Shown in pieces: positions 24,241-33,577 of a stretch of DNA of 64,000 nucleotides. A program made the position numbers and the translations under genes. The notes beneath the pieces were generated by a model. It was given only the letters and a program-made list of their open reading frames with translations. It was not told where the DNA came from and made no database searches. The DNA comes from an uncultured Bacilli bacterium (GTDB lineage Bacteria; Bacillota_I; Bacilli_A; RF39; UBA660): NCBI GenBank assembly GCA_910577505.1, contig CAJTLN010000002.1:186001-250000 (forward strand), given 5' to 3'. Each line of letters starts with the position of its first letter. The first letter of the stretch is position 1.

Positions 24241-25950
24241 ATGAAGAAAAAAATAAAAAATGCCAAAATTGAAGATGTAGAAATAATAGATAAAGAAGAA
24301 AAGAAAACTGAAAAGAAAAAAATAAAAAAAGAAGAAATTAGAAATTTAGAAAAAGTTGAAAAAACTAATAAGGTTTTGGATGAAATAAAAGCATTTTTGA
24401 TTTTAGCTTTAATTATTGGAATAATAGTTTTTGGATGTTGGTATTGGTTTACACATATTTATAATAGTGAGAAAACTGCAAATAGCTATAAAGAAGAAAA
24501 GAAAGTTTCTGGTTATAAAACAATAAAATACACATCGTTGAAAGATCATAATATTGATATTGTAAATGAAAGTTTTATAATTGAATTTAAAGATAATGTT
24601 TTATATAAAATTATGGATAAAAAAACTGATATTTTATATGAAGGTGAAATTGAATTTGATTATGTTAGAGAAGGTTCTGACGGAAATATATATGTAATAA
24701 AGTATGAAGAAGCAGAAAATGAAAATGTTATTCATATTTATAAATTAGAAGATAAAAAGTTAAAAGAAGATATTTCTTTATCAGAACAAAACGTTTATTT
24801 TTCTGAAATATTATATGAAGATAAAACAAGTAATTCTACTTTATTAGTAGGTTTTAAAGGATTTAAAGATGTATATGATGATGAATTTAAAGAAATAGCA
24901 GAAACATATATTTATAAACTTGATAGTAATAAAATGATTAAACAAACTGGTTTTGTTTTAGTAGGAGATTATGAAGATTTAGGTGTAAATACTAGTGATA
25001 TTATTACATATGATTCTAGATATATTATTATTAGAGAGTTTGCTACTGGAGTTAGAACAAATAATTATGGTATTTATGATATCGAAACAAATACTGTTTT
25101 AGTTAAACCACAGTATGAGGGATTATACACAAATGGTAATGATACTTATATTGCACTAAAAAATGGTAAGGCCGGAGTTATAACAAACAAACTTAAAAAG
25201 ATAGTGAATTTTGAATATGACTTTATTGATAGAAATGAAGATTATTATGTAGTTTCTAAAAATGGTAAGATGGCTATTATGGATAGCGATTATAAATTAA
25301 TAAGTAAATATGATTTTGATTATCAAAAATCTAGTGAAAATTTATCTTACAATTATAATGCTAGAAAAGAAATATATAATACATTTATTTCTAGAAAGAT
25401 TAATGATAAATATATTTTAACTATTAATAATATGGAATATCAAAATAATATTGAATATCCAAAACACGAAACTTATGTAATAAATAGTGATGGAACATAT
25501 AAAGTTATTCAAGCTGATGAGTTTTTTGTTGATTCTGAATCGAATATGATATATTCATTTGATAAAGAGAAAAGAATGTATACATTTTATGATCAACAAT
25601 TAAATGAAATTGTTAGTGTGGATATAAGTAGTTATGATTATAATGGAAGAGCTATAGTAAGTTTGGTAAATGGAAATACTATAAGAGTATGGTTTGATAG
25701 TTTTGTGTATTTTGATTATGAAACTGGAGAAGAGATTGAAAGCTTGAAAGATTATTCAGCTTTAGTAAAAGGTGTTACAATTAATTATATAGATTCTAAA
25801 AAAGAAGTATCTTATAGTATTGATGATGATGTTGTTGCTAAATTGGATGTAAAAGATGTTAATGATGAAATGTATTTTAAGATAAATGGAGATAATATTT
25901 TATATTATTTAACACAAAAAGAATATGTTTATATTGAAAAGGGTGAGTAA
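24241..25950 (+). CDS. Membrane-anchored WG-repeat protein
   Basis: A 569-residue type II membrane protein. A lysine/glutamate-rich cytoplasmic region (1-43) precedes one membrane helix (about 45-67) and a large external domain. The middle of that domain has WG-like beta repeats: the pattern KNGKAGVITNKLKKIVNFEYD recurs as KNGKMAIMDSDYKLI. WG repeats are beta modules of unclear role, probably binding. A paralogue follows directly. The stop is followed by a terminator and a new promoter, so each gene has its own transcript. Confidence 0.7.
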   Translation: MKKKIKNAKIEDVEIIDKEEKKTEKKKIKKEEIRNLEKVEKTNKVLDEIKAFLILALIIGIIVFGCWYWFTHIYNSEKTANSYKEEKKVSGYKTIKYTSLKDHNIDIVNESFIIEFKDNVLYKIMDKKTDILYEGEIEFDYVREGSDGNIYVIKYEEAENENVIHIYKLEDKKLKEDISLSEQNVYFSEILYEDKTSNSTLLVGFKGFKDVYDDEFKEIAETYIYKLDSNKMIKQTGFVLVGDYEDLGVNTSDIITYDSRYIIIREFATGVRTNNYGIYDIETNTVLVKPQYEGLYTNGNDTYIALKNGKAGVITNKLKKIVNFEYDFIDRNEDYYVVSKNGKMAIMDSDYKLISKYDFDYQKSSENLSYNYNARKEIYNTFISRKINDKYILTINNMEYQNNIEYPKHETYVINSDGTYKVIQADEFFVDSESNMIYSFDKEKRMYTFYDQQLNEIVSVDISSYDYNGRAIVSLVNGNTIRVWFDSFVYFDYETGEEIESLKDYSALVKGVTINYIDSKKEVSYSIDDDVVAKLDVKDVNDEMYFKINGDNILYYLTQKEYVYIEKGE

Positions 25951-25963
25951 AATCACCTTTTTT
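25937..25963 (+). terminator. Terminator after first WG-repeat gene
   Basis: AAAGGGTGA (from 25938) pairs with TCACCTTT (25953-25960) with one G-U pair, then T. It overlaps the stop codon. Confidence 0.75.
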
Positions 25964-25977
25964 AAATTTCTAATAAA

Positions 25978-25986
25978 TGTTATAAT
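25978..25986 (+). promoter_or_regulatory. Extended -10 promoter for second WG-repeat gene
   Basis: TGT-TATAAT, 19 bases ahead of the start codon, giving a very short leader. Confidence 0.6.
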
Positions 25987-26004
25987 TTTATGGAGTGATG
26001 TAGA

Positions 26005-27459
26005 ATGGAACGAGAAAAGAAAAACCAATATATTGTTGTTGGAATTATAATAGCTTTATTACTTCTTGTAATAGTTTTTGTAATATATTCTATTTTTATA
26101 AATGATAAAAGGAATAAGAATGATATAAATGTTAAATTGAATCAAATATATTCTTCTGATTATAGGTTGACTTTATTAGATGAAAACTATTTTATAGGTT
26201 CTTATTCTAAAGAACCCATAAATAATAAAATAAGTGTAATAATTGATGATAAAGGTAATGAAATCGTAAAGAATATAGAAGAAATAACTTATGATAATAT
26301 TTATAAAATGAAGAATGGCAATTATTTAATATATAACAATATTAATAACGTATTAAATTGCTATATATTTGATGGAGAAAAGATAAGTTATTACAATAGT
26401 TATGATAATGTTTTATATGTTAAGCCTCTTATCTTTATAGATGATAAAAATGAGTATATTATAGGATTTGCTAGTATTGAAGAAAATGTCTTGAATATTA
26501 TTAATTTGGATAGTAAAGAAAAGATGGTTTTAGAAAATAAATCTATTATTGCTGATTATAATACAGATGGAGTTTATTACACATTTAGTGATAAATATTT
26601 AGTTGTAAAAGATATTGATGGTTTGATGGGAGTTATTGATTTTAATGGAAAACAAATAATAGATTATCAATACAAAAATATTATTAATGCTAAAAATGAA
26701 ACTTTTATAGCTATATCAAATAAAGACAAATATGGAATTGTTGATATTGATAATAAAATTAAGGTTAAATTTAACTATGATGTTATAGCAAGATTTAATG
26801 AGTATTATTTATTTGTTAAAGATAATAAGATGGCTCTATTTGACAAAAATTATAATAATGTTACTGGTTTTAAAATGAACTATGATAGTTTGATAAATTA
26901 TGACTTTAGAAATAAAGTTAATAGTATAAATTTATATGGGATTGATAATAAAATAGTTGTTGTAAATAATAATATGGAATTGAATAATGGAACTGAATTT
27001 GACAAGCATAATTTATATGTTATAGAAGGAAATAATATTGAAAAAAATATAACACAAATTTATTTTAATTGTGATGAGGTTATGTATATAGTTGATAAAG
27101 AAAAAAACATTGTTATTTTAAATAATTCTTTTGATAATATTATTGAGTTTAAAATAGATGCTTTAAAAAAAATAGATGATATAAAAATGGTATCAAATGA
27201 TGTTTATAAAGTTGATTATTTAGATGAAGAGGAAAATAAAAGAGAATTTTATATTAATAAAGAAGGGGAAAAAGTAAATTTTTCATATGGAGATATTTTG
27301 ATTTATAATGAAAAATATAGAGTTACTAAAAATGAAAATACATTAACTTTATATGATAATAATTATGAAAAAATAAGTGAAATAGTTGGGGATAATATAG
27401 TTGCTTTAAAGGAATTTATTATTGTTGATAGTTCTATATATAAAGTTATTATTTCTTAA
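26005..27459 (+). CDS. Membrane-anchored WG-repeat protein, paralogue
   Basis: A 484-residue type II membrane protein with a short cytoplasmic start, one membrane helix (about residues 9-31) and an external domain with WG-like repeats (GLMGVIDFNGKQIIDYQYKN and DKYGIVDIDNKIKVKFNYD). Layout and repeat spacing match the gene just upstream, so the two are probably tandem duplicates. It lacks the long charged cytoplasmic tail of its neighbour. Function unknown. Confidence 0.7.
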   Translation: MEREKKNQYIVVGIIIALLLLVIVFVIYSIFINDKRNKNDINVKLNQIYSSDYRLTLLDENYFIGSYSKEPINNKISVIIDDKGNEIVKNIEEITYDNIYKMKNGNYLIYNNINNVLNCYIFDGEKISYYNSYDNVLYVKPLIFIDDKNEYIIGFASIEENVLNIINLDSKEKMVLENKSIIADYNTDGVYYTFSDKYLVVKDIDGLMGVIDFNGKQIIDYQYKNIINAKNETFIAISNKDKYGIVDIDNKIKVKFNYDVIARFNEYYLFVKDNKMALFDKNYNNVTGFKMNYDSLINYDFRNKVNSINLYGIDNKIVVVNNNMELNNGTEFDKHNLYVIEGNNIEKNITQIYFNCDEVMYIVDKEKNIVILNNSFDNIIEFKIDALKKIDDIKMVSNDVYKVDYLDEEENKREFYINKEGEKVNFSYGDILIYNEKYRVTKNENTLTLYDNNYEKISEIVGDNIVALKEFIIVDSSIYKVIIS

Positions 27460-27486
27460 GAAAGATATTTATCTTTCTTTTTTTAT
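27458..27486 (+). terminator. Terminator after second WG-repeat gene
   Basis: AAGAAAGAT (27458-27466) pairs with ATCTTTCTT (27471-27479), followed by T. Confidence 0.8.
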
Positions 27487-27494
27487 GATATAAT
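27486..27494 (+). promoter_or_regulatory. Extended -10 promoter
   Basis: TGA-TATAAT begins where the preceding terminator T-run ends, 26 bases ahead of the next start codon. Confidence 0.6.
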
Positions 27495-27519
27495 TCTTAT
27501 AGTAGAGAGGAGAGTAGAA

Positions 27520-28140
27520 ATGGATAAAGTAAAGATTAATTCAGGATTGGCTTCTATAATGATTGTTGCTTCTATTTTCGCTGGATGGCAAACATTATTA
27601 CTTGTAGTTTTATTAATGTTTTTATTCTGTGATGTAGAAGATAAAGTTAAAGATGTAGCGATAAGAGTCATTACTTTCTATGTTGGATATTATATTGTAT
27701 CTTTGGGATGGGATGTAATTGTTAATTGTGCTAATTTAGTTCTTAGAGCTATTAATTCTTTTGTAACAACATTTAATAGTTATGTTGATTCAGTTGATTA
27801 TTTGATAGCTACAAAAATAACAGCACCAATAAGTTTAGTTATTGATATAGCAAGTGGAGTAGTATCTATAATGTTTATATTAGTAAGAATTGGTTTTGTA
27901 ATATCTGTATTAACAAATAAACCAGCTAGTCAAAATACATTAGTTAAGAAAATTAATGAATATGTTGCTAAGGCTTTAAATTATGTTAATGGTGTTGTAG
28001 TTAATTCTCAGACTGTAAATACGTCTGTTGCACAGACTCAAAGTCAAAATGTTGCACCAGTACAACCAGTACAAACTACTGTTGCACTACAACCACAGCA
28101 ATCAGCACAATCAACAGTTCAAAATAATAATCAACAATAA
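27520..28140 (+). CDS. Hypothetical membrane protein with Gln-rich tail
   Basis: A 206-residue protein. Three or four hydrophobic stretches fill residues 10-135 and a polar tail rich in Gln, Val and Thr fills the last 50. The topology suggests a small membrane domain with a flexible tail. The start has GAGGAGAG. It is monocistronic between a promoter and a terminator. No family recognised. Confidence 0.65.
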   Translation: MDKVKINSGLASIMIVASIFAGWQTLLLVVLLMFLFCDVEDKVKDVAIRVITFYVGYYIVSLGWDVIVNCANLVLRAINSFVTTFNSYVDSVDYLIATKITAPISLVIDIASGVVSIMFILVRIGFVISVLTNKPASQNTLVKKINEYVAKALNYVNGVVVNSQTVNTSVAQTQSQNVAPVQPVQTTVALQPQQSAQSTVQNNNQQ

Positions 28141-28167
28141 AAAGCAATTACCAATTATTGCTTTTTT
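28139..28167 (+). terminator. Terminator before spoIVB
   Basis: AAAGCAAT (28141-28148) pairs with ATTGCTTT (28157-28164), followed by T. Confidence 0.8.
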
Positions 28168-28209
28168 AATTTGAGATAAATTGAGCATCATAATAGTAGT
28201 GGTGATGGT

Positions 28210-29181
28210 ATGAAAAAGATTTTATGGGGAATTTTGTGTTTATTAACTCCTTTTATCGTTTTTGCTTATAGCGATTATATAATACCTGGAGGGGATACTT
28301 TGGGAATAGAAGTAAATAGTAAAGGTGTTATGGTTGTTGGTTTTTATAAAGTTAATGGGGAACTAATTAATCAAGATTTTCAAGTTGGAGATAAAATATT
28401 GAAAGTTAATAAAGAAGAAGTAATTGGGACGAAGGAATTAGTTGAACTCATAGATCAACATATGAAAAATGGGAAAGTTAATGTAACATATAGTCGTAAT
28501 AATAAAGAATATGATACAGATTTAGTTTTAAGTTTATTTAATGGAAATTATAGAACTGGATTATATGTAAAAGGGAATGTTTTAGGAATTGGAACTTTGT
28601 CTTATATAGATCCTGAAACAGGTGTTTATGGTGTTTTAGGGCATCCTCTTAATGTATCTAATACTAATCAACAAGTCGAAATAAGAGATGGATTAAGCTA
28701 TGAGGCAGATGTTACTAGTTTTACCAGAAGTGTTGATGGAAATCCTGGTAGTAAAAATGCAGATATTAATAAAAGCTATGTTTTTGGAACTATAGAAAAA
28801 AATTCTAATTATGGAATATTTGGGAAAATTGAAAAGGATACAAATAAAGATAAGATGAAAGTTGGTCAACTTGATGAAGTTAGTTTAGGAAAAGCTTATA
28901 TATATACAACTAATATTGATAATGAAATAGAAAAATATGAGATTGAAATATTAGAAATTGATAAAAAAAATGTTGAAAAAAATTTATATTTTAAAATTGT
29001 TGATCAGAATTTGCTTAATATGAGTGGAGGAATAGTGCAAGGAATGAGTGGTTCACCAATTGTTCAAGATGATAAAATAATTGGGGCGGTTACCAGAGTT
29101 TTAGTTGATGATGTTGATAAAGGATATGGTATTAGTATTGTTACAATGTTAGAAGAAGGAGATAAGATTTTAAAAAAATAG
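28210..29181 (+). CDS. spoIVB: SpoIVB-family serine peptidase (S55)
   Basis: Secreted serine protease of family S55. In Bacillus, SpoIVB signals from forespore to mother cell by cleaving SpoIVFA and so activating pro-sigma-K processing. This 323-residue protein has a signal peptide (1-20), a PDZ domain (about 40-100) and the catalytic domain with H145 in LGHPL, D265 and S280 in GGIVQGMSGSP. The 15-residue Asp-to-Ser spacing equals that of Bacillus SpoIVB (D363, S378, from memory). It is shorter than the roughly 425 residues of Bacillus. No other sporulation gene is in the window, so it may serve sporulation or have been reused. The start has GGTGAT. Confidence 0.88.
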   Translation: MKKILWGILCLLTPFIVFAYSDYIIPGGDTLGIEVNSKGVMVVGFYKVNGELINQDFQVGDKILKVNKEEVIGTKELVELIDQHMKNGKVNVTYSRNNKEYDTDLVLSLFNGNYRTGLYVKGNVLGIGTLSYIDPETGVYGVLGHPLNVSNTNQQVEIRDGLSYEADVTSFTRSVDGNPGSKNADINKSYVFGTIEKNSNYGIFGKIEKDTNKDKMKVGQLDEVSLGKAYIYTTNIDNEIEKYEIEILEIDKKNVEKNLYFKIVDQNLLNMSGGIVQGMSGSPIVQDDKIIGAVTRVLVDDVDKGYGISIVTMLEEGDKILKK

Positions 29182-29204
29182 ACTTAGATATAAGTCTTTT
29201 TTTT
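29180..29204 (+). terminator. Terminator after spoIVB
   Basis: GACTTA (29181-29186) pairs with TAAGTC (29191-29196), followed by eight T. Confidence 0.75.
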
Positions 29205-29302
29205 GTAAATATTTTGTAATTTATAGAAATGTTAGTTAAGTTAATTTGATATGAGTATTATATTATGTTAGAATATTTTTTTGTTTGAATGGGGGATTTA
29301 TT

Positions 29303-30634
29303 ATGGGAGAAAGTATATTTGTTGAATATGAAAATTTTATTAATAAGTTAAAATCAGATATTATATCCTTGCAATCTAGATTTAATATTTGTCGTTCTAT
29401 TTTAAATTATGATTATTCAAATAGTGAAATATATGAAGACGAATATAAAAGAATAATAAAAATGGGAATTGCTCAATATAGTAGAAATATTGATTCTAGA
29501 TATGAATTATCAAAAGAGCAGGTTCAATTTTTGCGTGATTTTGCAGAGATTGATAATAATGGAATGATTACTTCTCCAATTGTAAAAGCTGAATATGTAA
29601 AAAAAGTAGAACTATTAAAAAAAGTTTTTAATTCTATAAGAGTTCACAATTATTTTAATTCACTTGAAGATGGAAATATAAAAGAAGAATTAGTTAGATT
29701 GATTACAGAATACTTTGATAAATGTAAAAAGATGGTTGATGTTGATCCTAACAATTTAAAGGAAAGAAAAAACATATTAATCAAGAGAATTTATCGTGCA
29801 GAAGGAGATTATTTAACATATTTGATAGATTTATTTTTTGGAACAGATGTTTATTATTATAAATGGTATTATAGTCGAGAATTATTAAATGAACTTGATA
29901 GTGGATTTGTATATGATGAACATCAAAGTAATTGTAATGATTTAAATGATAATGTTAGGATATATGAAGATGTTGTAAGAGAGCAAAGTTCTTTAATTGA
30001 ACAAAAAAATTTATTGATGAAAAAATTAGGTAATTTTACAAAAAGTGTTGCTGATTTAGATTTTAGTGAATTTACTAAAAAAGGCTTGTTCAATAGAATT
30101 TTTTTATTGTTATTTAAAGAAAGAGGTAATAAAGATGATTTGTTTAGTTTGTTTGCTGAATTTTCTAGAATAGATGGGTCATTATTATTTTATAGAAAAC
30201 TAAGTGAACCGAATTCGATTATTAAAGTTGCATCATGTTTTGAAAAATATTTTGATGAAACATATGGAAATGATGTTAATTATGTTGATGTTGAAACTTT
30301 TATTAGAAATATTATTGGAGATATAATTGAATGTTATCAAAATAAAATAGCTGAAGTAGATGAATTAGTATTGCAAAAACAGACAGAAATAAATCAAAAT
30401 GGTGAACTTTTATTACAAAATTCTTTAAAAGTAAAAAGAGAGGCTAAAATACAAAGAGATATTTTTATGTTACAAATTAGTGGAGAACACTACAAGATAG
30501 ATGGATTATCTTCGGAAGAAGAAAAAAGAGTTTTTGAAGATATGAGGGAATACTTAGTAGTAAATGCTGATGAGATATTAGAAGTAACTAATGAATTTGA
30601 AAGTCCTATATTGAAAAAGAAAGGTAAAAATTAA
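29303..30634 (+). CDS. Hypothetical helical protein
   Basis: A 443-residue soluble protein, mostly helical with likely coiled coil around residues 225-255 and 350-400. There is no signal peptide or membrane helix. The chosen ATG has GGGGGA seven bases upstream; an earlier TTG would lie within that site. Function unknown; it is monocistronic. Confidence 0.65.
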   Translation: MGESIFVEYENFINKLKSDIISLQSRFNICRSILNYDYSNSEIYEDEYKRIIKMGIAQYSRNIDSRYELSKEQVQFLRDFAEIDNNGMITSPIVKAEYVKKVELLKKVFNSIRVHNYFNSLEDGNIKEELVRLITEYFDKCKKMVDVDPNNLKERKNILIKRIYRAEGDYLTYLIDLFFGTDVYYYKWYYSRELLNELDSGFVYDEHQSNCNDLNDNVRIYEDVVREQSSLIEQKNLLMKKLGNFTKSVADLDFSEFTKKGLFNRIFLLLFKERGNKDDLFSLFAEFSRIDGSLLFYRKLSEPNSIIKVASCFEKYFDETYGNDVNYVDVETFIRNIIGDIIECYQNKIAEVDELVLQKQTEINQNGELLLQNSLKVKREAKIQRDIFMLQISGEHYKIDGLSSEEEKRVFEDMREYLVVNADEILEVTNEFESPILKKKGKN

Positions 30635-30657
30635 ATGTATATTAACTTTCTTTTTTT
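30618..30657 (+). terminator. Terminator after helical protein gene
   Basis: AGAAAGGTAA (from 30618) pairs with TTAACTTTCT (30642-30651) with one mismatch, followed by T. It spans the stop codon. Confidence 0.6.
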
Positions 30658-30677
30658 GTTTGATTTTTTATTTCTTA

Positions 30678-30686
30678 TGGTATAAT
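30678..30686 (+). promoter_or_regulatory. Extended -10 promoter
   Basis: TGG-TATAAT, 25 bases ahead of the start codon at 30711. Confidence 0.6.
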
Positions 30687-30710
30687 TTTTATAGTATAGG
30701 AGAATATCGA

Positions 30711-31781
30711 ATGAATAAGAAGAGGACTAAAAAAAATATAAAATTTATTTTATTTATCTTAATTATGTGTATAGTAGTATTCTTTGGATATTATATTATT
30801 AAAGGCGAAAAGAATCCTATATTTGGGTTTATTAATAAAATTACAGAAAAAGAGATAGTAAAAGATAATTATAATGGAATTTATACATATTATGATGATT
30901 TAAATGGTTCAAAATTTGTTTTTAGTGGATGTTCTTTAAGTAGAATAGCTAATTATTTGTTAATTATGGATGATAATTATTATCTTTTTAGAAGTTCTTG
31001 TATGGGAACTTATCCTAAAGGAACTGGAAAAACAGATGATTTATTTATTAGACTTGATAATGATAAAAAAGATTATTTAGTTACATATGATAATAAAGTA
31101 TATGAAAGAGATTATGCTACAATGAGTATTGTTCCAAACAATAATATTGAAAAGGAAATGCAGAATATAGAACTTTCTTCGTATCAACTATTTATGAGGG
31201 AAACAGAGTTTAAAGGAAATTATTATAATATACAAGATTTAAAGATTAATGGTATTTCTTCAAGTATTAAAATGTCTATATTATATAATTACGATGATAA
31301 TTTTAATTTGATATTAACTAGTGATAAGACTGGTCACACATTATATTCATATAATATTACTAATTATGATTATTTGCCAGATATGTATGCTTATGGAAAA
31401 AACGTTGTGGTAATTGAAAAGGGCAAGAATAAGAATGATTCAAATAGATTAGGATATAATTTTAAGGTAGTTAATTTAGATGGAATAGTTTATAAATTAG
31501 AAGATATGTTTCCTATTATAATAAATGATGTAACTTTAAATTCAAATAATAGTATATTTATAACTTTTGATTCTTCTCATAGAGTATATAAATTACTAAT
31601 TGGATTTGATGATAAAATGTGTGTATCTAATTATGAAGAAAGTGAAAAAGATGATATTACATATTATGAGTTTACAATAGATTATAATTATTCTATAAAT
31701 GGATTTGATAAACCAAAGTTTAGCAAAATAGGAACAAAAGCAGAAGGATGCAAGTATGTTGATAGTGTAATGGGGAGGTAA
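30711..31781 (+). CDS. Hypothetical membrane-anchored protein
   Basis: A 356-residue type II membrane protein with a lysine-rich start, one membrane helix (about residues 10-31) and a 320-residue external domain with four Cys (in SGCSLSR, SSCMG, MCVSNYE and EGCKY) that could form disulfides. The ATG at 30711 follows the promoter and has AGGAGA upstream. A small membrane protein gene follows after six bases, so they form an operon. Function unknown. Confidence 0.65.
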   Translation: MNKKRTKKNIKFILFILIMCIVVFFGYYIIKGEKNPIFGFINKITEKEIVKDNYNGIYTYYDDLNGSKFVFSGCSLSRIANYLLIMDDNYYLFRSSCMGTYPKGTGKTDDLFIRLDNDKKDYLVTYDNKVYERDYATMSIVPNNNIEKEMQNIELSSYQLFMRETEFKGNYYNIQDLKINGISSSIKMSILYNYDDNFNLILTSDKTGHTLYSYNITNYDYLPDMYAYGKNVVVIEKGKNKNDSNRLGYNFKVVNLDGIVYKLEDMFPIIINDVTLNSNNSIFITFDSSHRVYKLLIGFDDKMCVSNYEESEKDDITYYEFTIDYNYSINGFDKPKFSKIGTKAEGCKYVDSVMGR

Positions 31782-31787
31782 AAATTA

Positions 31788-32102
31788 ATGGTAGAAGGTT
31801 TAATAATAATAATAGGGCTTTGTATAGCTTTTATACCAGTAATAATGTATGTTAAATATTTATTTAGTCATATAAAACAAAAGACTAGATTTGATTATCA
31901 CTTAGAGCTAGTTAAGGATAAAAAAGGAAATTTGGGAATTTATATAGCTTATATAGAAAGAATACTTTTTGGGTCTTGTATAGGACTTTTAGGAATACTA
32001 ATGAGTGAGTTTTTTAGAAATGAAACTATCTTTATATCATTTGTTATTGTTCTTATTGTATATGTTATAATTAAATACTTTGACGAAAAAAATGAAAAAT
32101 AA
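31788..32102 (+). CDS. Hypothetical small membrane protein
   Basis: A 104-residue protein with three hydrophobic helices (about residues 4-24, 57-73 and 79-95). It follows its operon partner by six bases with a GGGAGG ribosome site inside that gene. It may assist the anchored ectodomain protein upstream. No family recognised. Confidence 0.6.
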   Translation: MVEGLIIIIGLCIAFIPVIMYVKYLFSHIKQKTRFDYHLELVKDKKGNLGIYIAYIERILFGSCIGLLGILMSEFFRNETIFISFVIVLIVYVIIKYFDEKNEK

Positions 32103-32104
32103 AT

Positions 32105-32129
32105 AAAAGAAGATGATAACTTCTTTTTT
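32105..32129 (+). terminator. Terminator
   Basis: AAAAGAAG (32105-32112) pairs with CTTCTTTT (32120-32127), followed by T. Confidence 0.75.
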
Positions 32130-32132
32130 ATG

Positions 32133-32141
32133 TGGTATAAT
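32133..32141 (+). promoter_or_regulatory. Extended -10 promoter
   Basis: TGG-TATAAT starts about four bases after the terminator T-run, 27 bases ahead of the next gene. Confidence 0.6.
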
Positions 32142-32167
32142 TTTTTATAGTAGAGTGTGGATATGGA

Positions 32168-32497
32168 ATGGTTATTATGAGGTTTAAAGAAGAATTTTTA
32201 AAAGAATTGCTAAGAAGAATTAAAGAAAACATGGATATATTGGAATCTAGTTTTGAAATATCTGATAAGACTTTTATAAAAACAAAATTGCTTAATATTG
32301 AACCTTGTGAATTTCATTTGTCTATTTTATTAGAAGACGATCCATATTTATTTATGAATAAATTAGTATACTCGATAATAAATAAACAAGAAGTAAAGGT
32401 TAGTAGTACAAATATAGCTTGCGATTTACTTCTTGAATTGGTTAATTTAATACTTGATGAATTTAAATTAGAAAGGATTGAGAAAATTGGAAACTAA
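32168..32497 (+). CDS. Hypothetical protein
   Basis: A 109-residue soluble helical protein of unknown function. The start is uncertain: ATG at 32168 or at 32177, neither with a strong ribosome site. It is the first gene of a run through the two zinc-ribbon proteins. It overlaps the next gene slightly. Confidence 0.55.
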   Translation: MVIMRFKEEFLKELLRRIKENMDILESSFEISDKTFIKTKLLNIEPCEFHLSILLEDDPYLFMNKLVYSIINKQEVKVSSTNIACDLLLELVNLILDEFKLERIEKIGN

Positions 32498-32699
32498 TGT
32501 GAATTTTAGAAATGATTTAATTCTTGAATATTTAGTTCAGCTTGCTAAAGCTGAAAAAACAAGTGAATTTGAAAAGTTTTATCCTTCTTTAGAAGGATAT
32601 ATGGTTTCTTTAGTTGATGTAACTAAAGATGCAGCTCTTTTGAGTAAAATAAATGAGATATTAGCATTTAGAAAAAAATGTATGGGAAAACAATTATAG
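32487..32699 (+). CDS. Hypothetical small protein
   Basis: A 70-residue helical protein. The best start is TTG at 32487, nine bases after AAAGGA, overlapping the previous gene by 11 bases. A TTG at 32478 and a GTG at 32499 are alternatives. It precedes the first zinc-ribbon gene by ten bases and is probably cotranscribed with it. Function unknown. Confidence 0.5.
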   Translation: METNVNFRNDLILEYLVQLAKAEKTSEFEKFYPSLEGYMVSLVDVTKDAALLSKINEILAFRKKCMGKQL

Positions 32700-32709
32700 A
32701 GGTGATATA

Positions 32710-33567
32710 ATGAGATGTCCTAAATGTGGCGCTTTTATGGAAGATGGCAAAAATGTTTGTCTTATGTGTGGTGTAGATGTAACAACTTATATTCCTGAAA
32801 GTAATATGGGTGGAAATAAGTTTAATGGCGATAGTGCTTTTGGAAGTGGAAATGATTTTAGAAGTCCAAATACTTCTTCTTATAGTCCTATGGGAAATAA
32901 TAACAATAATAGATTTAATGATTATAGAAAAGCTGATTATTCGCCAGTAAAAAATGAAGATAAAGATATATTTGATAAGTATCAAGAGAATAAAAAGCTG
33001 ATAAATACTATTTTAATATTAGTTCTTATAGGAATAATTGCTTTTGCTGGTTTTAAATATTTTGAACATAAAAATAAACCAGTAGTATTGGAACCAAAGT
33101 TTCAAAGCCTATATTTTGTAGTAGATGAGGGATTTGAGGCTGTTAAAGGTAACTCACAAGGTCAAGTTACTTATATAAAGAGTGGTAGCAAGGGGAATGC
33201 TTGTTCTATATCTATTACATCTGGGGCTTCAACTTCTGGCAATCATGTAAAGGATTATTTTAAAGCTAGAAAAGATGCTTTAGAACCTGAATTAGATTCT
33301 AGTGGAAAAGTTGTAAATGAATTGGATGTTTATACAGCACAAGAAGGTGACTTTAAACTTAACAGTTCGGATTGGTATTATTTAAATATATTTTATAAAG
33401 CAACTGCTAGTAGTAAAGATGCAACTGTATTAAAATATAAATATTTAACTTCTTTATATAAAGGTTATTATTATGATATAGAATTAGTCAATAATAGTAA
33501 TGATGCTTCGTGTAGTGCTTCTTTAGATAATTTTGCTAGTTCTTTAAAATTCGTTGAAAAAGAGTAG
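32710..33567 (+). CDS. Zinc-ribbon membrane protein, two-Cys ectodomain
   Basis: A 285-residue protein with an N-terminal cytoplasmic zinc ribbon (C3, C6, C17, C20), a Gly/Asn/Ser-rich linker, one membrane helix (about 97-116) and an external domain of about 160 residues. The external domain has C165 in ACSIS and C268 near the C-terminus, a Trp between them and a closing SSLKF motif. This pattern recurs in the next gene and in 40548-42371, suggesting a shared fold closed by a disulfide. The start has AGGTGAT. Function unknown. Confidence 0.7.
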   Translation: MRCPKCGAFMEDGKNVCLMCGVDVTTYIPESNMGGNKFNGDSAFGSGNDFRSPNTSSYSPMGNNNNNRFNDYRKADYSPVKNEDKDIFDKYQENKKLINTILILVLIGIIAFAGFKYFEHKNKPVVLEPKFQSLYFVVDEGFEAVKGNSQGQVTYIKSGSKGNACSISITSGASTSGNHVKDYFKARKDALEPELDSSGKVVNELDVYTAQEGDFKLNSSDWYYLNIFYKATASSKDATVLKYKYLTSLYKGYYYDIELVNNSNDASCSASLDNFASSLKFVEKE

Positions 33568-33577
33568 GAGGTGACTT

